Assembly: GCA_938082505.1 (NCBI GenBank)
Contig: CALLLH010000009.1
Span: 1-64,000 of the forward strand
Reading direction: 5' to 3'
DNA: 64,000 nt
Source of the DNA: an uncultured Flavobacteriales bacterium
GTDB taxonomy: Bacteria > Bacteroidota > Bacteroidia > Flavobacteriales_D > Sanyastnellaceae
Below the pieces are notes generated by a model, which worked only from the letters and a program-made list of their open reading frames with translations, made no database searches and was not told the origin of the DNA. The translations under genes were made by a program, and so were the position numbers. The first letter of the stretch is position 1. Every line of letters begins with the position of its first letter. Below are positions 27,597 through 37,374 of the stretch, piece after piece.

Positions 27597-30446
27597 ATGA
27601 ACCAAACCCGCTACTTCCTCGCCTGTGCAATGCTCACATGCGGAACCTGGGCCCTCGCCCAATCATTTACGCTCGCCCCGGAGCTGATGGACGGGGAATT
27701 CCACAGTGGAGGCCCCATCGGCTTCATTGACATTGACAATGACGGCCTCGATGACATCGTCCTCTTCGATCAGGGCGATGACGTGAACATTCTCTACCAG
27801 ACGAACAGTGGATTCAACAAGGTCCATTACGGCCAGATCAGCACGGCAAACCAATGGGGCGCCTGCATCGGTGACATGGACAACGATGGCATCAAGGACA
27901 TTTATTCCGGCGGCAGTTATGACGGCGTCCACCTGATGCGCATCGGCACCGGAGGCGACTTCCAATTGGACGACCTGGACAACGGTTCCATGTTCATGCA
28001 GGCGTGCAACATGGCCGACTTGGACAATGACGGTGTTCTCGATGCTTTCGGGTGTCATGACGATGCACTGAGCCGCATGTGGAAGGGCGATGAGGCGGGC
28101 CTACCCATGAACGACCAATCGCTCATGCCGCTCATGGACTATGACTTCAGCGACTATCCGAATACGGACCACAGCGGAAACTATGGCACCGTCTTCTCCG
28201 ATTTCGACAGCGACGGAGATGTGGACCTCTACATCGCAAAATGCCGTCAATTCGTCAGTGACCCGAACGACCCCCGCCGGGTCAACCAATTGTGGGTGAA
28301 CGACGGCAATGGCGGTTGGACCGAAGAAGCCCTCGAGCGCGGGCTCGTGTTCTACGAGCAAAGCTGGACCGCCGATTTCGGCGACATCGACAATGATGGC
28401 GACATGGACCTCTGCGTCACCAACCACAGCACCACACTGCTGCTGCTGGAGAATGACGGCACTGGGCACTTCAACGACATCACGGAAGGAAGCGGAATGG
28501 AGGTGAGCGGATTCTTCCTTCAAAGCAAGTTCGAGGACTTCGACAACGACGGTTTCCTCGACTTCTTGACTTCCGGAGACAACAGCTCGAATTTTTATTT
28601 CAAGGGCAACGGCGACGGCACCTTCGAACAGCTCGAGTGGCCTTTCTCGTACAACGATGCGATGTTGAGTTTCGCCACGGGCGACGTTGGCCGCAACGGT
28701 CAGATCGACATCATCGCCAGCCATGGCAGTGTCTATGTAAGCCCGGACAACAACAACCCCGACCAACTCTACATCAATGACGGCAATGAGAACCACTGGG
28801 TTTCCTTTGACCTGCAAGGCATCGAGTCCAACAGTGATGCGGTAGGCGCCCAGGTGGCCATCTACGGTCCTTGGGGCGTGCAACTGCGTGACGTCAGGGC
28901 AGGAGAGAGCTACGGCATCACGTGCTCAACCCACCCACACTTCGGACTGGGCTCGGCGGACATGATAGACAGTGCCGTGGTGCACTTCCCAAGCGGGTTC
29001 ACGGTCACGTTGGAAAACCCGGCCATCGACACTTACCACAATGTCATTGAGGCCCCCTGTCAATTGGGCGCCTTCGATTTGGCCCTTGAAGGCGCTGCCA
29101 TTCTCTGTCCCGGTGAAACCTCGACGCTGACCGCACCTGGTGGATTCAGCACTTATGCCTGGAGCAATGGCGCTGAAGGTGAAGCCATAACTGTAGGGGA
29201 AACCGGCAACTATACAGTGCTCGTCTACGATGCGGATGGCTGTGCCGGCATCTCAAACCCGATGGCCATCGAGGTCTACACTCCCGAGGTTCCGAGCATC
29301 ACCATCGATGGAAACCTCAAGCTCTGTGATGGCGAAAGTGTGACCCTCATTTGCAGTACAGCCCCATCCTACAGCTGGAGCACTGGAGCCACGGACCAAG
29401 CCATTCTCGTTACGGAACCGGGCATCTACTCCGTCTCCGTGGAAGGCGAATGCGCCGAACCCACCCCGTCGGATGACATTGTGGTTGAAGTGTTCGCAGT
29501 ACCGGGCACGCCCGCCGTGGAGGACAGTTCCATTCCCTCACCGGCGAGCACTACGCTCGATTTCACAGGAAATGAATTGCACTGGTACGACAGTGAAACC
29601 GCCACCAACCCGGTCTTCATCGGCAACACCTTCGAGACGCCCGTGCTGGAGGAAACCACCACCTTCTGGGTCGAGGACATCCTCAACCACGGACTGGAAA
29701 CCGCCAGCGGTGGTGCCACACAGCAGGACGAAGGCCAGTACCACAACAACAGCAACTACTGGCTGCGTTTCGACGCCTACGAGGACATCATCATTCAATC
29801 CGTCAAGGTGTTTGCCGAAGAGGCCGGAGAACGCACCGTAGCCGTCATTGACGGCGCTGAGACCGTCCTCGACCAGGTCACCGTGATGGTTCCCGAGGGA
29901 GAAAGCGTCATCGAGCTCGGCCTCGAGGCGCCAACCGGAAATGGCCTCGGCCTCCGCACCCTGGACGGAAACCCACAACTCTGGCGGGATGGCCAGGGCA
30001 GTGACCTGGCGTATCCGTTTGAGCTCGGCACACTCGCCACGATCACATCCAGCAGTGTAAACAACCCCAACAACGCCACGAACTACTACTACTTCTTCTA
30101 CGATTGGACGGTGACCACCCAAGGGGTGGCCTGCGCATCAGACCGGGTTCCGGTCACCGTGACCGTGGAAGTGACTGGCATCGATGACCTGACCGTACTC
30201 GAGGGTAGCCTGGCCTTGCATCCCAACCCTTCCGAAGGCGCCGTGCGTCTGGAGTGGAGCGGATTCGGACAGGGCCCGGTCACTTGCGAAGTCGTGGACA
30301 TGTCGGGACGGGTCCTGATGCGTCAACAAGCCAACGGCGCCGCTTCGATCGGCACCCTCGACTTGAGCGGCCTTCCCCGCGGTGTGCACATCCTGAAGCT
30401 CACTGGATCGGAAGGAAGCGCCACGGCCCGCGTCGTACTGCGCTGA
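27597..30446 (+). CDS. Secreted FG-GAP/VCBS repeat protein with T9SS type A sorting domain
   Basis: Signal peptide MNQTRYFLACAMLTCGTWALAQ; DIDNDGLDDIVLFD, DMDNDGIKDIYSGG, DFDSDGDVDLYIAK, DIDNDGDMDLCVTN; C-term LHPNPSEGAVRLEWSGFGQGPVTCEVVDMSGRVLMRQQ....LPRGVHILKLTGSEGSATARVVLR. Confidence 0.93.
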   Translation: MNQTRYFLACAMLTCGTWALAQSFTLAPELMDGEFHSGGPIGFIDIDNDGLDDIVLFDQGDDVNILYQTNSGFNKVHYGQISTANQWGACIGDMDNDGIKDIYSGGSYDGVHLMRIGTGGDFQLDDLDNGSMFMQACNMADLDNDGVLDAFGCHDDALSRMWKGDEAGLPMNDQSLMPLMDYDFSDYPNTDHSGNYGTVFSDFDSDGDVDLYIAKCRQFVSDPNDPRRVNQLWVNDGNGGWTEEALERGLVFYEQSWTADFGDIDNDGDMDLCVTNHSTTLLLLENDGTGHFNDITEGSGMEVSGFFLQSKFEDFDNDGFLDFLTSGDNSSNFYFKGNGDGTFEQLEWPFSYNDAMLSFATGDVGRNGQIDIIASHGSVYVSPDNNNPDQLYINDGNENHWVSFDLQGIESNSDAVGAQVAIYGPWGVQLRDVRAGESYGITCSTHPHFGLGSADMIDSAVVHFPSGFTVTLENPAIDTYHNVIEAPCQLGAFDLALEGAAILCPGETSTLTAPGGFSTYAWSNGAEGEAITVGETGNYTVLVYDADGCAGISNPMAIEVYTPEVPSITIDGNLKLCDGESVTLICSTAPSYSWSTGATDQAILVTEPGIYSVSVEGECAEPTPSDDIVVEVFAVPGTPAVEDSSIPSPASTTLDFTGNELHWYDSETATNPVFIGNTFETPVLEETTTFWVEDILNHGLETASGGATQQDEGQYHNNSNYWLRFDAYEDIIIQSVKVFAEEAGERTVAVIDGAETVLDQVTVMVPEGESVIELGLEAPTGNGLGLRTLDGNPQLWRDGQGSDLAYPFELGTLATITSSSVNNPNNATNYYYFFYDWTVTTQGVACASDRVPVTVTVEVTGIDDLTVLEGSLALHPNPSEGAVRLEWSGFGQGPVTCEVVDMSGRVLMRQQANGAASIGTLDLSGLPRGVHILKLTGSEGSATARVVLR

Positions 30447-30465
30447 TACATCCCACACATTCATG

Positions 30466-30492
30466 GACCCCGCCCAGCAAATGGGCGGGGTC
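30466..30492. terminator. Perfect 11-bp stem / 5-nt loop GC-rich hairpin downstream of 27597..30446
   Basis: GACCCCGCCCA-gcaaa-TGGGCGGGGTC, 20 bp after the stop codon at 30446; lacks a long U-tract. Confidence 0.65.
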
Positions 30493-30509
30493 TGTCATAT
30501 CATTGAGTC

Positions 30510-32495
30510 ATGCGCCGTGCCTCCGGTCTCACCCTCATCGCCTTCATTATTGCCATGACATCGGGGATGGCCCTGAGGATGGAGGCGTTTGCCCCGAGAC
30601 CCAATGTCCATCCGCACGACGAATGGGTGGCTGCATTCCAACGGAACGATGCACTGGGCGGCCTCCCGGACACCATCAATGCCCTCTTCTACGGCTCCGG
30701 CAAATGCGCCGGATGCCATGGCGAAGACCCCAATGATCTCGCCTCACTGGCGGGACAGACCTTTCCGATGGAGCCCATGCCCGACGCATGGGATGTCAAC
30801 GTCGTGGACGACTGGCGCAGTTCCATCATGGCCAACAGTACAAAGGACCCCTTCTGGCGGGCAAAGGTTCGACACGAGGTCATCACCAATCCGGGCCATG
30901 CAGCTGAGCTGGAAGACAAATGCACTTCCTGTCACGCCCCCGTTGGACACTTTTCCGCCCATCACGAAGGCGCTGAATATTACTCGCTGCTCGAAGCCTT
31001 GACCGACAGCCTGGCTCTCGATGGGGTAAACTGCGCCGTATGCCATCAGCAGGACCCAGAAGGCATCGGCACCCGCTTCAGCGGTGAGATGACCTTCGTC
31101 GAGGACACCATCTTCGGACCCTATGGTGGCGGAAAGGATGAATACCCGGTTCAATACCAACCCATGCAGAACTTCATCGGCTTCTATCCGATGTATGGAC
31201 AGCACATGACCGAATCCGAATCGTGTGCCGCATGCCACAGCCTGGTCACATCGAGCGTGGACCTGGAAGGAGAATACACCGGGGAGACGGTCATCGAGCA
31301 GGCGACCTACCACGAGTGGCTCAACTCGGCTTACGAATCCGGACCCGACCAACAGGAATGCCAAGGGTGTCACGTACCCCGCATAGACGACCCCGTCACC
31401 ATCGCCAGCGGTTATGCGTGGCTGCAACCCCGTTCACCATTCGGCATGCATTATTTCGTCGGCGCCAATACACACATGTTGCGCATGCTCCGCAACAATG
31501 TGGATTCTCTTGGACTCTCGGCCACTGAAGCCCAGTTTGACAGCACCATCGAGCGGACCCTCGCCATGTTGGAAGAACAGACGCTCGACCTGCAAACAGC
31601 GTTCGTGATGGACGATGGCATACCGCGGATCGAAGTCACACTGATCAACAAGGCCGGACACAAATTTCCCTCCGGTTATCCGGCGCGCCGCGCTTGGGTC
31701 GAGGTCAAGGTGACCGGTGATGCCGGGGAGCCCATCTTTCACTCAGGAGCCTGGAATCCCACTACCGGCCACATCCTTGGACAGGAAGACGTGGCATGGG
31801 AACAGCACCACGACATCATCGAGGACGAGACTGATGTCGTCATCTACGAACTGGTCCTGGGCGACATCAATGGCGATCCAACCACATTGCTGGAGCGGGC
31901 CCACGCACATCTCAAGGACAACCGGCTGACACCGAAGGGCTTCAGTACATCCCATGCGGTCTATGACACCACCGCCATCGTCGGAGCAGCCAACGAGGAC
32001 CCCAACTTCAACCTCGACAACCTGGGGGCTGAGGGCAGCGGGTCTGACCGCATCCAATATCTCCTGCCTGAGGGATGGGAGACAAACGGCCTGCTCGCGG
32101 TGGAATGCAACGTCTGGTACCAGAGCCTTCCACCCAAATGGGTCGCCCCCATGCTGGAGCTGCAGGGAGACAGCCTGATCGAAGGGTTCAGGACATTGTA
32201 TTCGGAATTGGCGCCAATGCCGGAGCGCGTCGCGACTGCCAGCTTGGAAGTGTTGGTCGATGACGTGCGTGAAAGGGAGGGCACGCCGCTGACCGCTTGG
32301 CCGAATCCCACCCGCCACGGACAGATCAACATTGGGAGCCCCAATCCCATCGGCCATTATGGCCTGTTCGATTCCGGAGGCCGGCAAATCGAGTCCGGCG
32401 AGTGCACGCAGTCCCTCCTGAGGCTGCACCTGCCGGGGAACGGACAGTATCTACTCAAGACGGAGCAGGGCAGCATCACCCTGCTGCGCTACTGA
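30510..32495 (+). CDS. Multiheme (five CXXCH) c-type cytochrome with T9SS C-terminal domain
   Basis: CAGCH, CTSCH, CAVCH, CAACH, CQGCH; then NKAGHKFPSGYPARRAWVEVKV; C-term LTAWPNPTRHGQINIGSPNPIGHYGLFDSGGRQIESG...LPGNGQYLLKTEQGSITLLRY. Confidence 0.88.
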   Translation: MRRASGLTLIAFIIAMTSGMALRMEAFAPRPNVHPHDEWVAAFQRNDALGGLPDTINALFYGSGKCAGCHGEDPNDLASLAGQTFPMEPMPDAWDVNVVDDWRSSIMANSTKDPFWRAKVRHEVITNPGHAAELEDKCTSCHAPVGHFSAHHEGAEYYSLLEALTDSLALDGVNCAVCHQQDPEGIGTRFSGEMTFVEDTIFGPYGGGKDEYPVQYQPMQNFIGFYPMYGQHMTESESCAACHSLVTSSVDLEGEYTGETVIEQATYHEWLNSAYESGPDQQECQGCHVPRIDDPVTIASGYAWLQPRSPFGMHYFVGANTHMLRMLRNNVDSLGLSATEAQFDSTIERTLAMLEEQTLDLQTAFVMDDGIPRIEVTLINKAGHKFPSGYPARRAWVEVKVTGDAGEPIFHSGAWNPTTGHILGQEDVAWEQHHDIIEDETDVVIYELVLGDINGDPTTLLERAHAHLKDNRLTPKGFSTSHAVYDTTAIVGAANEDPNFNLDNLGAEGSGSDRIQYLLPEGWETNGLLAVECNVWYQSLPPKWVAPMLELQGDSLIEGFRTLYSELAPMPERVATASLEVLVDDVREREGTPLTAWPNPTRHGQINIGSPNPIGHYGLFDSGGRQIESGECTQSLLRLHLPGNGQYLLKTEQGSITLLRY

Positions 32496-33263
32496 TCAAG
32501 CGTTGAAATCCAGGACGACCGGGCAGTGGTCCGAACCGTGCACCCCAGTCCAAATCTCAGACGTCCCGCAGCGCGACATGGCCCCGTCCGAAGCCAGGAA
32601 ATAATCGAGGCGCCAGCCCACGTTCTTCTCTCGGGCTCCACCACGGTAACTCCACCAGGAATACTGGACGCGTTCCGGATTCTGCTGCCTCCACACATCG
32701 GAGAAACCCGCCCCCAGCAATGACGTCATGCCATCGATTTCATCCTGCGTGTACCCCGGCGTCTTGTTGTAGTTCGCATCGGGTCGGGCCAAATCGATGG
32801 GTTGGTGGGCCACATTCAGATCACCACAACAGATCACCGGCTTTTGCCTCGCGAGGTCCTGCAGGTAACCCTTGAACGCGACATCCCACTCCTTGCGGAA
32901 GGGGAGGCGCTTGAGTCCGGAAGAACTGTTGGGGGTGTAGACCGTCACGAAATGGAAGGTCCCGAAATCCGCAGCCGTGACCCGGCCCTCGTCATCCATG
33001 CCCTCAACACCTATGCCATGGCTCACCGAATGGGGCGCCACACGGGACAGGATGGCCGTACCGCTGTATCCCTTCTTGACCGCACTGGATGAATACACAT
33101 GCCAATCATCGCCCAGATCGAACAGGGCCTCCTGCACTTGATCATCCTGTGCCTTCGTCTCCTGCAGGCCGAGCACATCGATGCCACTGCCCACCAGCCA
33201 TTCTGCAAAATCCTTCTTTACCACGGCGCGAACACCGTTGACATTCCAAGAACCCAATTTCAT
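32496..33263 (-). CDS. xth: Exodeoxyribonuclease III
   Basis: MKLGSWNVNGVRAVVKKDFAEWLVGSGIDVLGLQETKAQ; VTVYTPNSSSGLKRLPFRKEWD; CCGDLNVAHQPIDLARPDANY; GVHGSDHCPVVLDF. Confidence 0.96.
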   Translation of the reverse strand: MKLGSWNVNGVRAVVKKDFAEWLVGSGIDVLGLQETKAQDDQVQEALFDLGDDWHVYSSSAVKKGYSGTAILSRVAPHSVSHGIGVEGMDDEGRVTAADFGTFHFVTVYTPNSSSGLKRLPFRKEWDVAFKGYLQDLARQKPVICCGDLNVAHQPIDLARPDANYNKTPGYTQDEIDGMTSLLGAGFSDVWRQQNPERVQYSWWSYRGGAREKNVGWRLDYFLASDGAMSRCGTSEIWTGVHGSDHCPVVLDFNA

Positions 33264-33292
33264 GGTTGCAAGCTCGGCAAGACCTGCCGCAT

Positions 33293-34438
33293 TCAGGACA
33301 TGCCGTCCGGGCGCGCCCATCCCCGGGCCACAAGTTGAGCCAACAACGGGTCAACTTCTCCTGACTGATGCAACAAACGGCGCACCTGAAGCATCTCCAT
33401 GAAGTGCGCACCTTCCGTATTGAGGCCAGCGCTGTGGTCCATCCTAACGAGATGGTTGAAATCCTCCGTAGGCCCTACATCCAACAATCGGTATTCATGC
33501 TTGACCGGCTCGAATCCCACGATGAGACGGCGTCCATCGACCTCGTCCAATTCCAGAAAATGGGGGAGTGTCAGGAATTCCAACTGCCAGGGCGCCATAT
33601 ATCCGAGGGAGAAGTAGGGATAGAACCGCTCCTTGTGGTGGATGCCGAGCATATCCAAGCCGGAGGTCAAGCGCTGCATGGCCTCGCGTACGCGGGCCCC
33701 GGTGGTTTCATTCGGATTGAAATTCTTGTAGGTCCCCCAGCGCTTTGTAGGGGTGTAGTACTCAAAATCCGCCAATTCCAACTTGTAATCGAAATCCGAG
33801 GGCAGGTCCAGCACATAACCGGGATAGTACCATTTGAATCCGGCAGAACGGCCAAACTCGATTTCCTTGAGCATCGTGTAGATGCCCAGACCGAAACGCT
33901 TGTAATCCGGATGCTGCAATCCGATGAGACTTGCCATGGACCGCTCCCCCATATCGAAATAGCTCACGGCCACCAGCCTGTCCCCGTCATGGACGCACAC
34001 CTCCCGCGTATCGAACACCGTGCGGTGGAATCCACTCGTCAGATACTCGTTGAGCGTGGGATGGATGAACCCCTTGAAACGGTCCTTGTGGAGAGAATAG
34101 AGCGCTTCCTTTTCTGCATCGGGTTTGGCCGTGCCAATGCTGACCGTAAACCGACGGTCGCAACGCGCCATGCGCTTCCGCTGGCTTCTTTTCAAGACAA
34201 AACGTTCGAGGTTCGTCCGGATGTTGACCACACCGTAGATGCCCGACTCGATGCAAAGCAGGTCCACTTTGTACAGCATGACGCTGCCTCGGAACCACCC
34301 GGAAGCCAAATACTGGTCATACCTGCGGGGGGCGAGTTTTCGAGGAAAATGCGTTTGGACCAGCACTGTGCCGCAAGATAGTTCAGAGCACTCCGCCAGT
34401 CCACCCCAGCGGTGAATCAGAGGTACCGTGACATCCAC
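33293..34438 (-). CDS. Arginyl/leucyl-tRNA-protein transferase (ATE/Bpt)-like protein, GTG start
   Basis: YDQYLASGWFRGSVMLYKVDLLCIESGIYGVVNIRTNLERFVLKRSQRKRMARCDRRFTVSIG follows the ATE-family layout (YxxxLxxGxRR...SRSQRRVxRRN); then GNAT-like C-terminal half RFGLGIYTMLKEIEFGRSAGFKWYYPGYVL. Confidence 0.65.
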   Translation of the reverse strand: MDVTVPLIHRWGGLAECSELSCGTVLVQTHFPRKLAPRRYDQYLASGWFRGSVMLYKVDLLCIESGIYGVVNIRTNLERFVLKRSQRKRMARCDRRFTVSIGTAKPDAEKEALYSLHKDRFKGFIHPTLNEYLTSGFHRTVFDTREVCVHDGDRLVAVSYFDMGERSMASLIGLQHPDYKRFGLGIYTMLKEIEFGRSAGFKWYYPGYVLDLPSDFDYKLELADFEYYTPTKRWGTYKNFNPNETTGARVREAMQRLTSGLDMLGIHHKERFYPYFSLGYMAPWQLEFLTLPHFLELDEVDGRRLIVGFEPVKHEYRLLDVGPTEDFNHLVRMDHSAGLNTEGAHFMEMLQVRRLLHQSGEVDPLLAQLVARGWARPDGMS

Positions 34439-35841
34439 CGGACCATGGCTGCCTTGGCCGATCCGAAAGGGGGGTACGAAATGGGAACCGAAGAAACAGG
34501 CCAGCTCTTGCGCAAAATGCTGCGTTGATTGGACAACGCATCGAATGCCGCCTTGCCATTGGTCCGGCCCATTCCACTGGCCTGGATGCCCCCGAAAGGC
34601 AACTCCGGATTGGCAATCTGCACTACGGTCTCTCCGATGCCCACCGTTCCCGACCGTGTCGCCTGTAGCCATTGATGCTGCCTCCGGCGATGGCGCGTGA
34701 AGATGTACATGGACAAGGGGTGGTCCCGAACCTCGGCGATCAAAGCCGGCGGCTCGGAGGGATCGTCCCAGGTCATCACGGGAAGCAGTGGACCGAATAC
34801 CTCTTCCTGCATCACCCGCATATCCAAGGTCACATCGACCAGGATGGTCGGCTCCATGAAACGGTGGGCCCGGTCGTATCGTCCTCCATGTGCGATGCGT
34901 GCGCCTTTGTCAACGGCGTCCTCCAACGTCGCCACAAGCCGTTCGAATTGGGCGTCATTGATGATCCGACCGTACTCGGGAGAGGACGCCACATCTTCGG
35001 TGAAACAGAAACGCCATCGCTCCTTGATGGCCGCTATCAAGGCATCCGCGGCGTTTGTCTCCACCAACAGATAATCCGGAGCGATGCAGACCTGACCCGC
35101 ATTGAGTCCTTTGCCCCAAGCGATGCGGGACGCCACTTTACCCGGAGCAACAGACGCATCGATGATGGCGGGACTCTTGCCACCCAACTCCAGGGTCACC
35201 GGCGTGAGGTGCGCTGCAGCGGCCATCATGACCTTTCGGCCGGTGACCGTTCCACCCGTAAAGAAGATGTGGTCAAACGGCATCGCCGTCAGTTCTGCAG
35301 CCTCCGCAGGACCACCCAACACGACCTGGACCCAATCCTCCGGCAGGGAGGAGCGCAACCAATCGGCCATCAGGCGGGAAGTCTCCGGGGTATGTTCCGG
35401 CGGCTTGACCACCACCCGATTGCCCGCAGCAATGGCGGCGATGACCGGTTTGATGGTCAGGAGCAAGGGGAAATTCCATGGCGCAATGACCAGCACCACA
35501 CCTTTCGGTTGATTCTGGATTTCCGACCGGGTACCCAGAAGCTGCAAGGGGGTGGAAACGCGCTGCGGCCGCATCCAATCCGCAAGGTGGCTCCGCATGT
35601 ATTGGATCTCCTTGCGCACCGGGAAGAACTCCGTCAGCCTCGTCTCTGGCTCGGACTTTCCCAGGTCCTTGTGCAGGGCCTCAATGAAGGCTTGTTCGCG
35701 TTCCCACAGGCCCTCCAACATGGAGGAGAGCAACCGTTTGCGCTCTCCCAGACCAGGGTGGGGGGTCGCCAGATGGGCACGCCTCAATCCCTCGAAAATG
35801 GCGTCGAGTTCCAAGGCCGACTCTGTCATCGCATCGTTCAT
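34417..35841 (-). CDS. Aldehyde dehydrogenase family protein
   Basis: VIAPWNFPLLLTIKPVIAAIAAGNRVVVKPPEHTPETS; FFTGGTVTGRKVMMAAAAHLTPVTLELGGKSPAI; GKGLNAGQVCIAPDYLLV. Confidence 0.95.
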   Translation of the reverse strand: MNDAMTESALELDAIFEGLRRAHLATPHPGLGERKRLLSSMLEGLWEREQAFIEALHKDLGKSEPETRLTEFFPVRKEIQYMRSHLADWMRPQRVSTPLQLLGTRSEIQNQPKGVVLVIAPWNFPLLLTIKPVIAAIAAGNRVVVKPPEHTPETSRLMADWLRSSLPEDWVQVVLGGPAEAAELTAMPFDHIFFTGGTVTGRKVMMAAAAHLTPVTLELGGKSPAIIDASVAPGKVASRIAWGKGLNAGQVCIAPDYLLVETNAADALIAAIKERWRFCFTEDVASSPEYGRIINDAQFERLVATLEDAVDKGARIAHGGRYDRAHRFMEPTILVDVTLDMRVMQEEVFGPLLPVMTWDDPSEPPALIAEVRDHPLSMYIFTRHRRRQHQWLQATRSGTVGIGETVVQIANPELPFGGIQASGMGRTNGKAAFDALSNQRSILRKSWPVSSVPISYPPFGSAKAAMVRWMSRYL

Positions 35842-36824
35842 TCCTTGAGCAGTTCCTTGATGCTGCCCACGCTGCTGAGCATTCCGCTCGCCTCGAACGG
35901 CATGAAGACCGTGCGGGATTTGTCATTGGAGGAATCCATCATTTTTTCCAACGCCTCCACATATCGCAGGGCAATCAGGTACTGGGTGGGATCGGCCTTC
36001 GTCTTGGCCACAACCTCTGAGATCCTTTGAATCGCCATGGCCTCGGCCTCGGCAACCTTCAACCGGGCTTGAGCGCGGCCTTCCGCTTGGAGGATCATCG
36101 CCTGCCGTTCACCTTCCGCCTGGTTGATGTCCGCCCCCTTGCGGCCCTCGGCCTCCAGGATGGCCGCAGTTTTTGTGCCCTCCGCCTCGATGATCTGTGC
36201 GCGGCGACTCCGCTCAGCCCTCATCTGCTTTTCCATCGCTTCCTTGATGTCCTGCGGAGGGTTGATGTCCTGGAGTTCGACCCGGTTCACCTTCACGCCC
36301 CACTTGTTTGTCGCCTCATCGAGGATGGCGCGCAGCTTCGTGTTGATCGTGTCCCGACTCGACAAACACTCGTCCAGATCGAGCTCTCCCAGCACATTCC
36401 TCAAGGTCGTCTGGGTCAACTTCTCGATGGCGTTGGGCAGGTTGTTGATTTCATAAACGGATTTGACCGGGTCTACTATCTGGAAGTAGATCAGTGCATT
36501 GATCTCGGTCACGACATTGTCCCTGGTGATGACACTCTGGCGGGGGAAGTCGAACACCGTTTCCCTGAGGTCAATCCGCTCCAGCATCTTGTATACCACA
36601 ACGCGGTCCGCCAAAGCCTCCTCCCTCACGAAGCGCCAAACGCTGGCCCGGGGACGATCGATGAACGGGATGATGATGTTGATGCCCGCCGTCAACGTCG
36701 TGCGGTATCGACCAAGGCGCTCGATGACCATGGCTTCACTCTGCTTGACGATGCGAAGACCCCGAACGACGATGACGGTGGCCAGGATCAGAAGGGTAAT
36801 GGAAATGAAGGAAAAGCCTTCCAT
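35838..36824 (-). CDS. SPFH/band 7 (paraslipin, stomatin-like) protein
   Basis: MEGFSFISITLLILATVIVVRGLRIVKQSEAMVIERLGRYRTTLTAGINIIIPFIDR; VITRDNVVTEINALIYFQIVDPVKSVYEINNL. Confidence 0.94.
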   Translation of the reverse strand: MEGFSFISITLLILATVIVVRGLRIVKQSEAMVIERLGRYRTTLTAGINIIIPFIDRPRASVWRFVREEALADRVVVYKMLERIDLRETVFDFPRQSVITRDNVVTEINALIYFQIVDPVKSVYEINNLPNAIEKLTQTTLRNVLGELDLDECLSSRDTINTKLRAILDEATNKWGVKVNRVELQDINPPQDIKEAMEKQMRAERSRRAQIIEAEGTKTAAILEAEGRKGADINQAEGERQAMILQAEGRAQARLKVAEAEAMAIQRISEVVAKTKADPTQYLIALRYVEALEKMMDSSNDKSRTVFMPFEASGMLSSVGSIKELLKE

Positions 36825-36834
36825 GGATTCGAGG

Positions 36835-37320
36835 TTAAGAATGGAGGGGAACCACAATCAAAATATTGGATTCCACCTTGAGTACAGTCAATTCGTCTCC
36901 GACGGCGTAATGCGCAGGATCGTTGAGGCCGACTTGGCCTTCGGAACGATGGCCCATCCAGTCCCTTGGGAACTCGAGCAACCAGTCATCGCCGTCGATC
37001 CGCCCCCGTCCACGACCGGTGCGGGGGTCAAAGGCCTCCGTAACCCTGACCACCTTGCCGGGCAACGCGTCAATGCCGGTGGCCACGGATCCTCCACTGA
37101 ACCACTGACGCATGGCGATGGGCCGCAGGAAAATCAAGGACAGGACAGAACCCAGGGAAGCCGCCACGAATTGATATTCCCACAAATCCGTGACGAGGCT
37201 CGTCAACCCTCCAGCAATGGCGCCCACCGCCAAGGAACCCAGAACCAGACCAGGCACGAAAGCCTCGCCGATCAGCAGTCCAAGGACGATCAAGGTCCAC
37301 CAATGCCATTGCTCCATCAT
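36835..37320 (-). CDS. NfeD-like membrane protein
   Basis: MMEQWHWWTLIVLGLLIGEAFVPGLVLGSLAVGAIAGGL...; C-terminal OB-like GRGRIDGDDWLLEFP....AVGDELTVLKVESNILIVVP; partner of the adjacent SPFH gene. Confidence 0.85.
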   Translation of the reverse strand: MMEQWHWWTLIVLGLLIGEAFVPGLVLGSLAVGAIAGGLTSLVTDLWEYQFVAASLGSVLSLIFLRPIAMRQWFSGGSVATGIDALPGKVVRVTEAFDPRTGRGRGRIDGDDWLLEFPRDWMGHRSEGQVGLNDPAHYAVGDELTVLKVESNILIVVPLHS

Positions 37321-37374
37321 ATCGGCAAATTAGGACAAGAAAGGGGGAAGGCTTCACCGCTTTACCTTTCCAAC

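Noticed and set aside
34672-36030. 452-aa plus-strand ORF opposite the aldehyde dehydrogenase
   Set aside because: Antisense shadow of a clearly recognisable ALDH.
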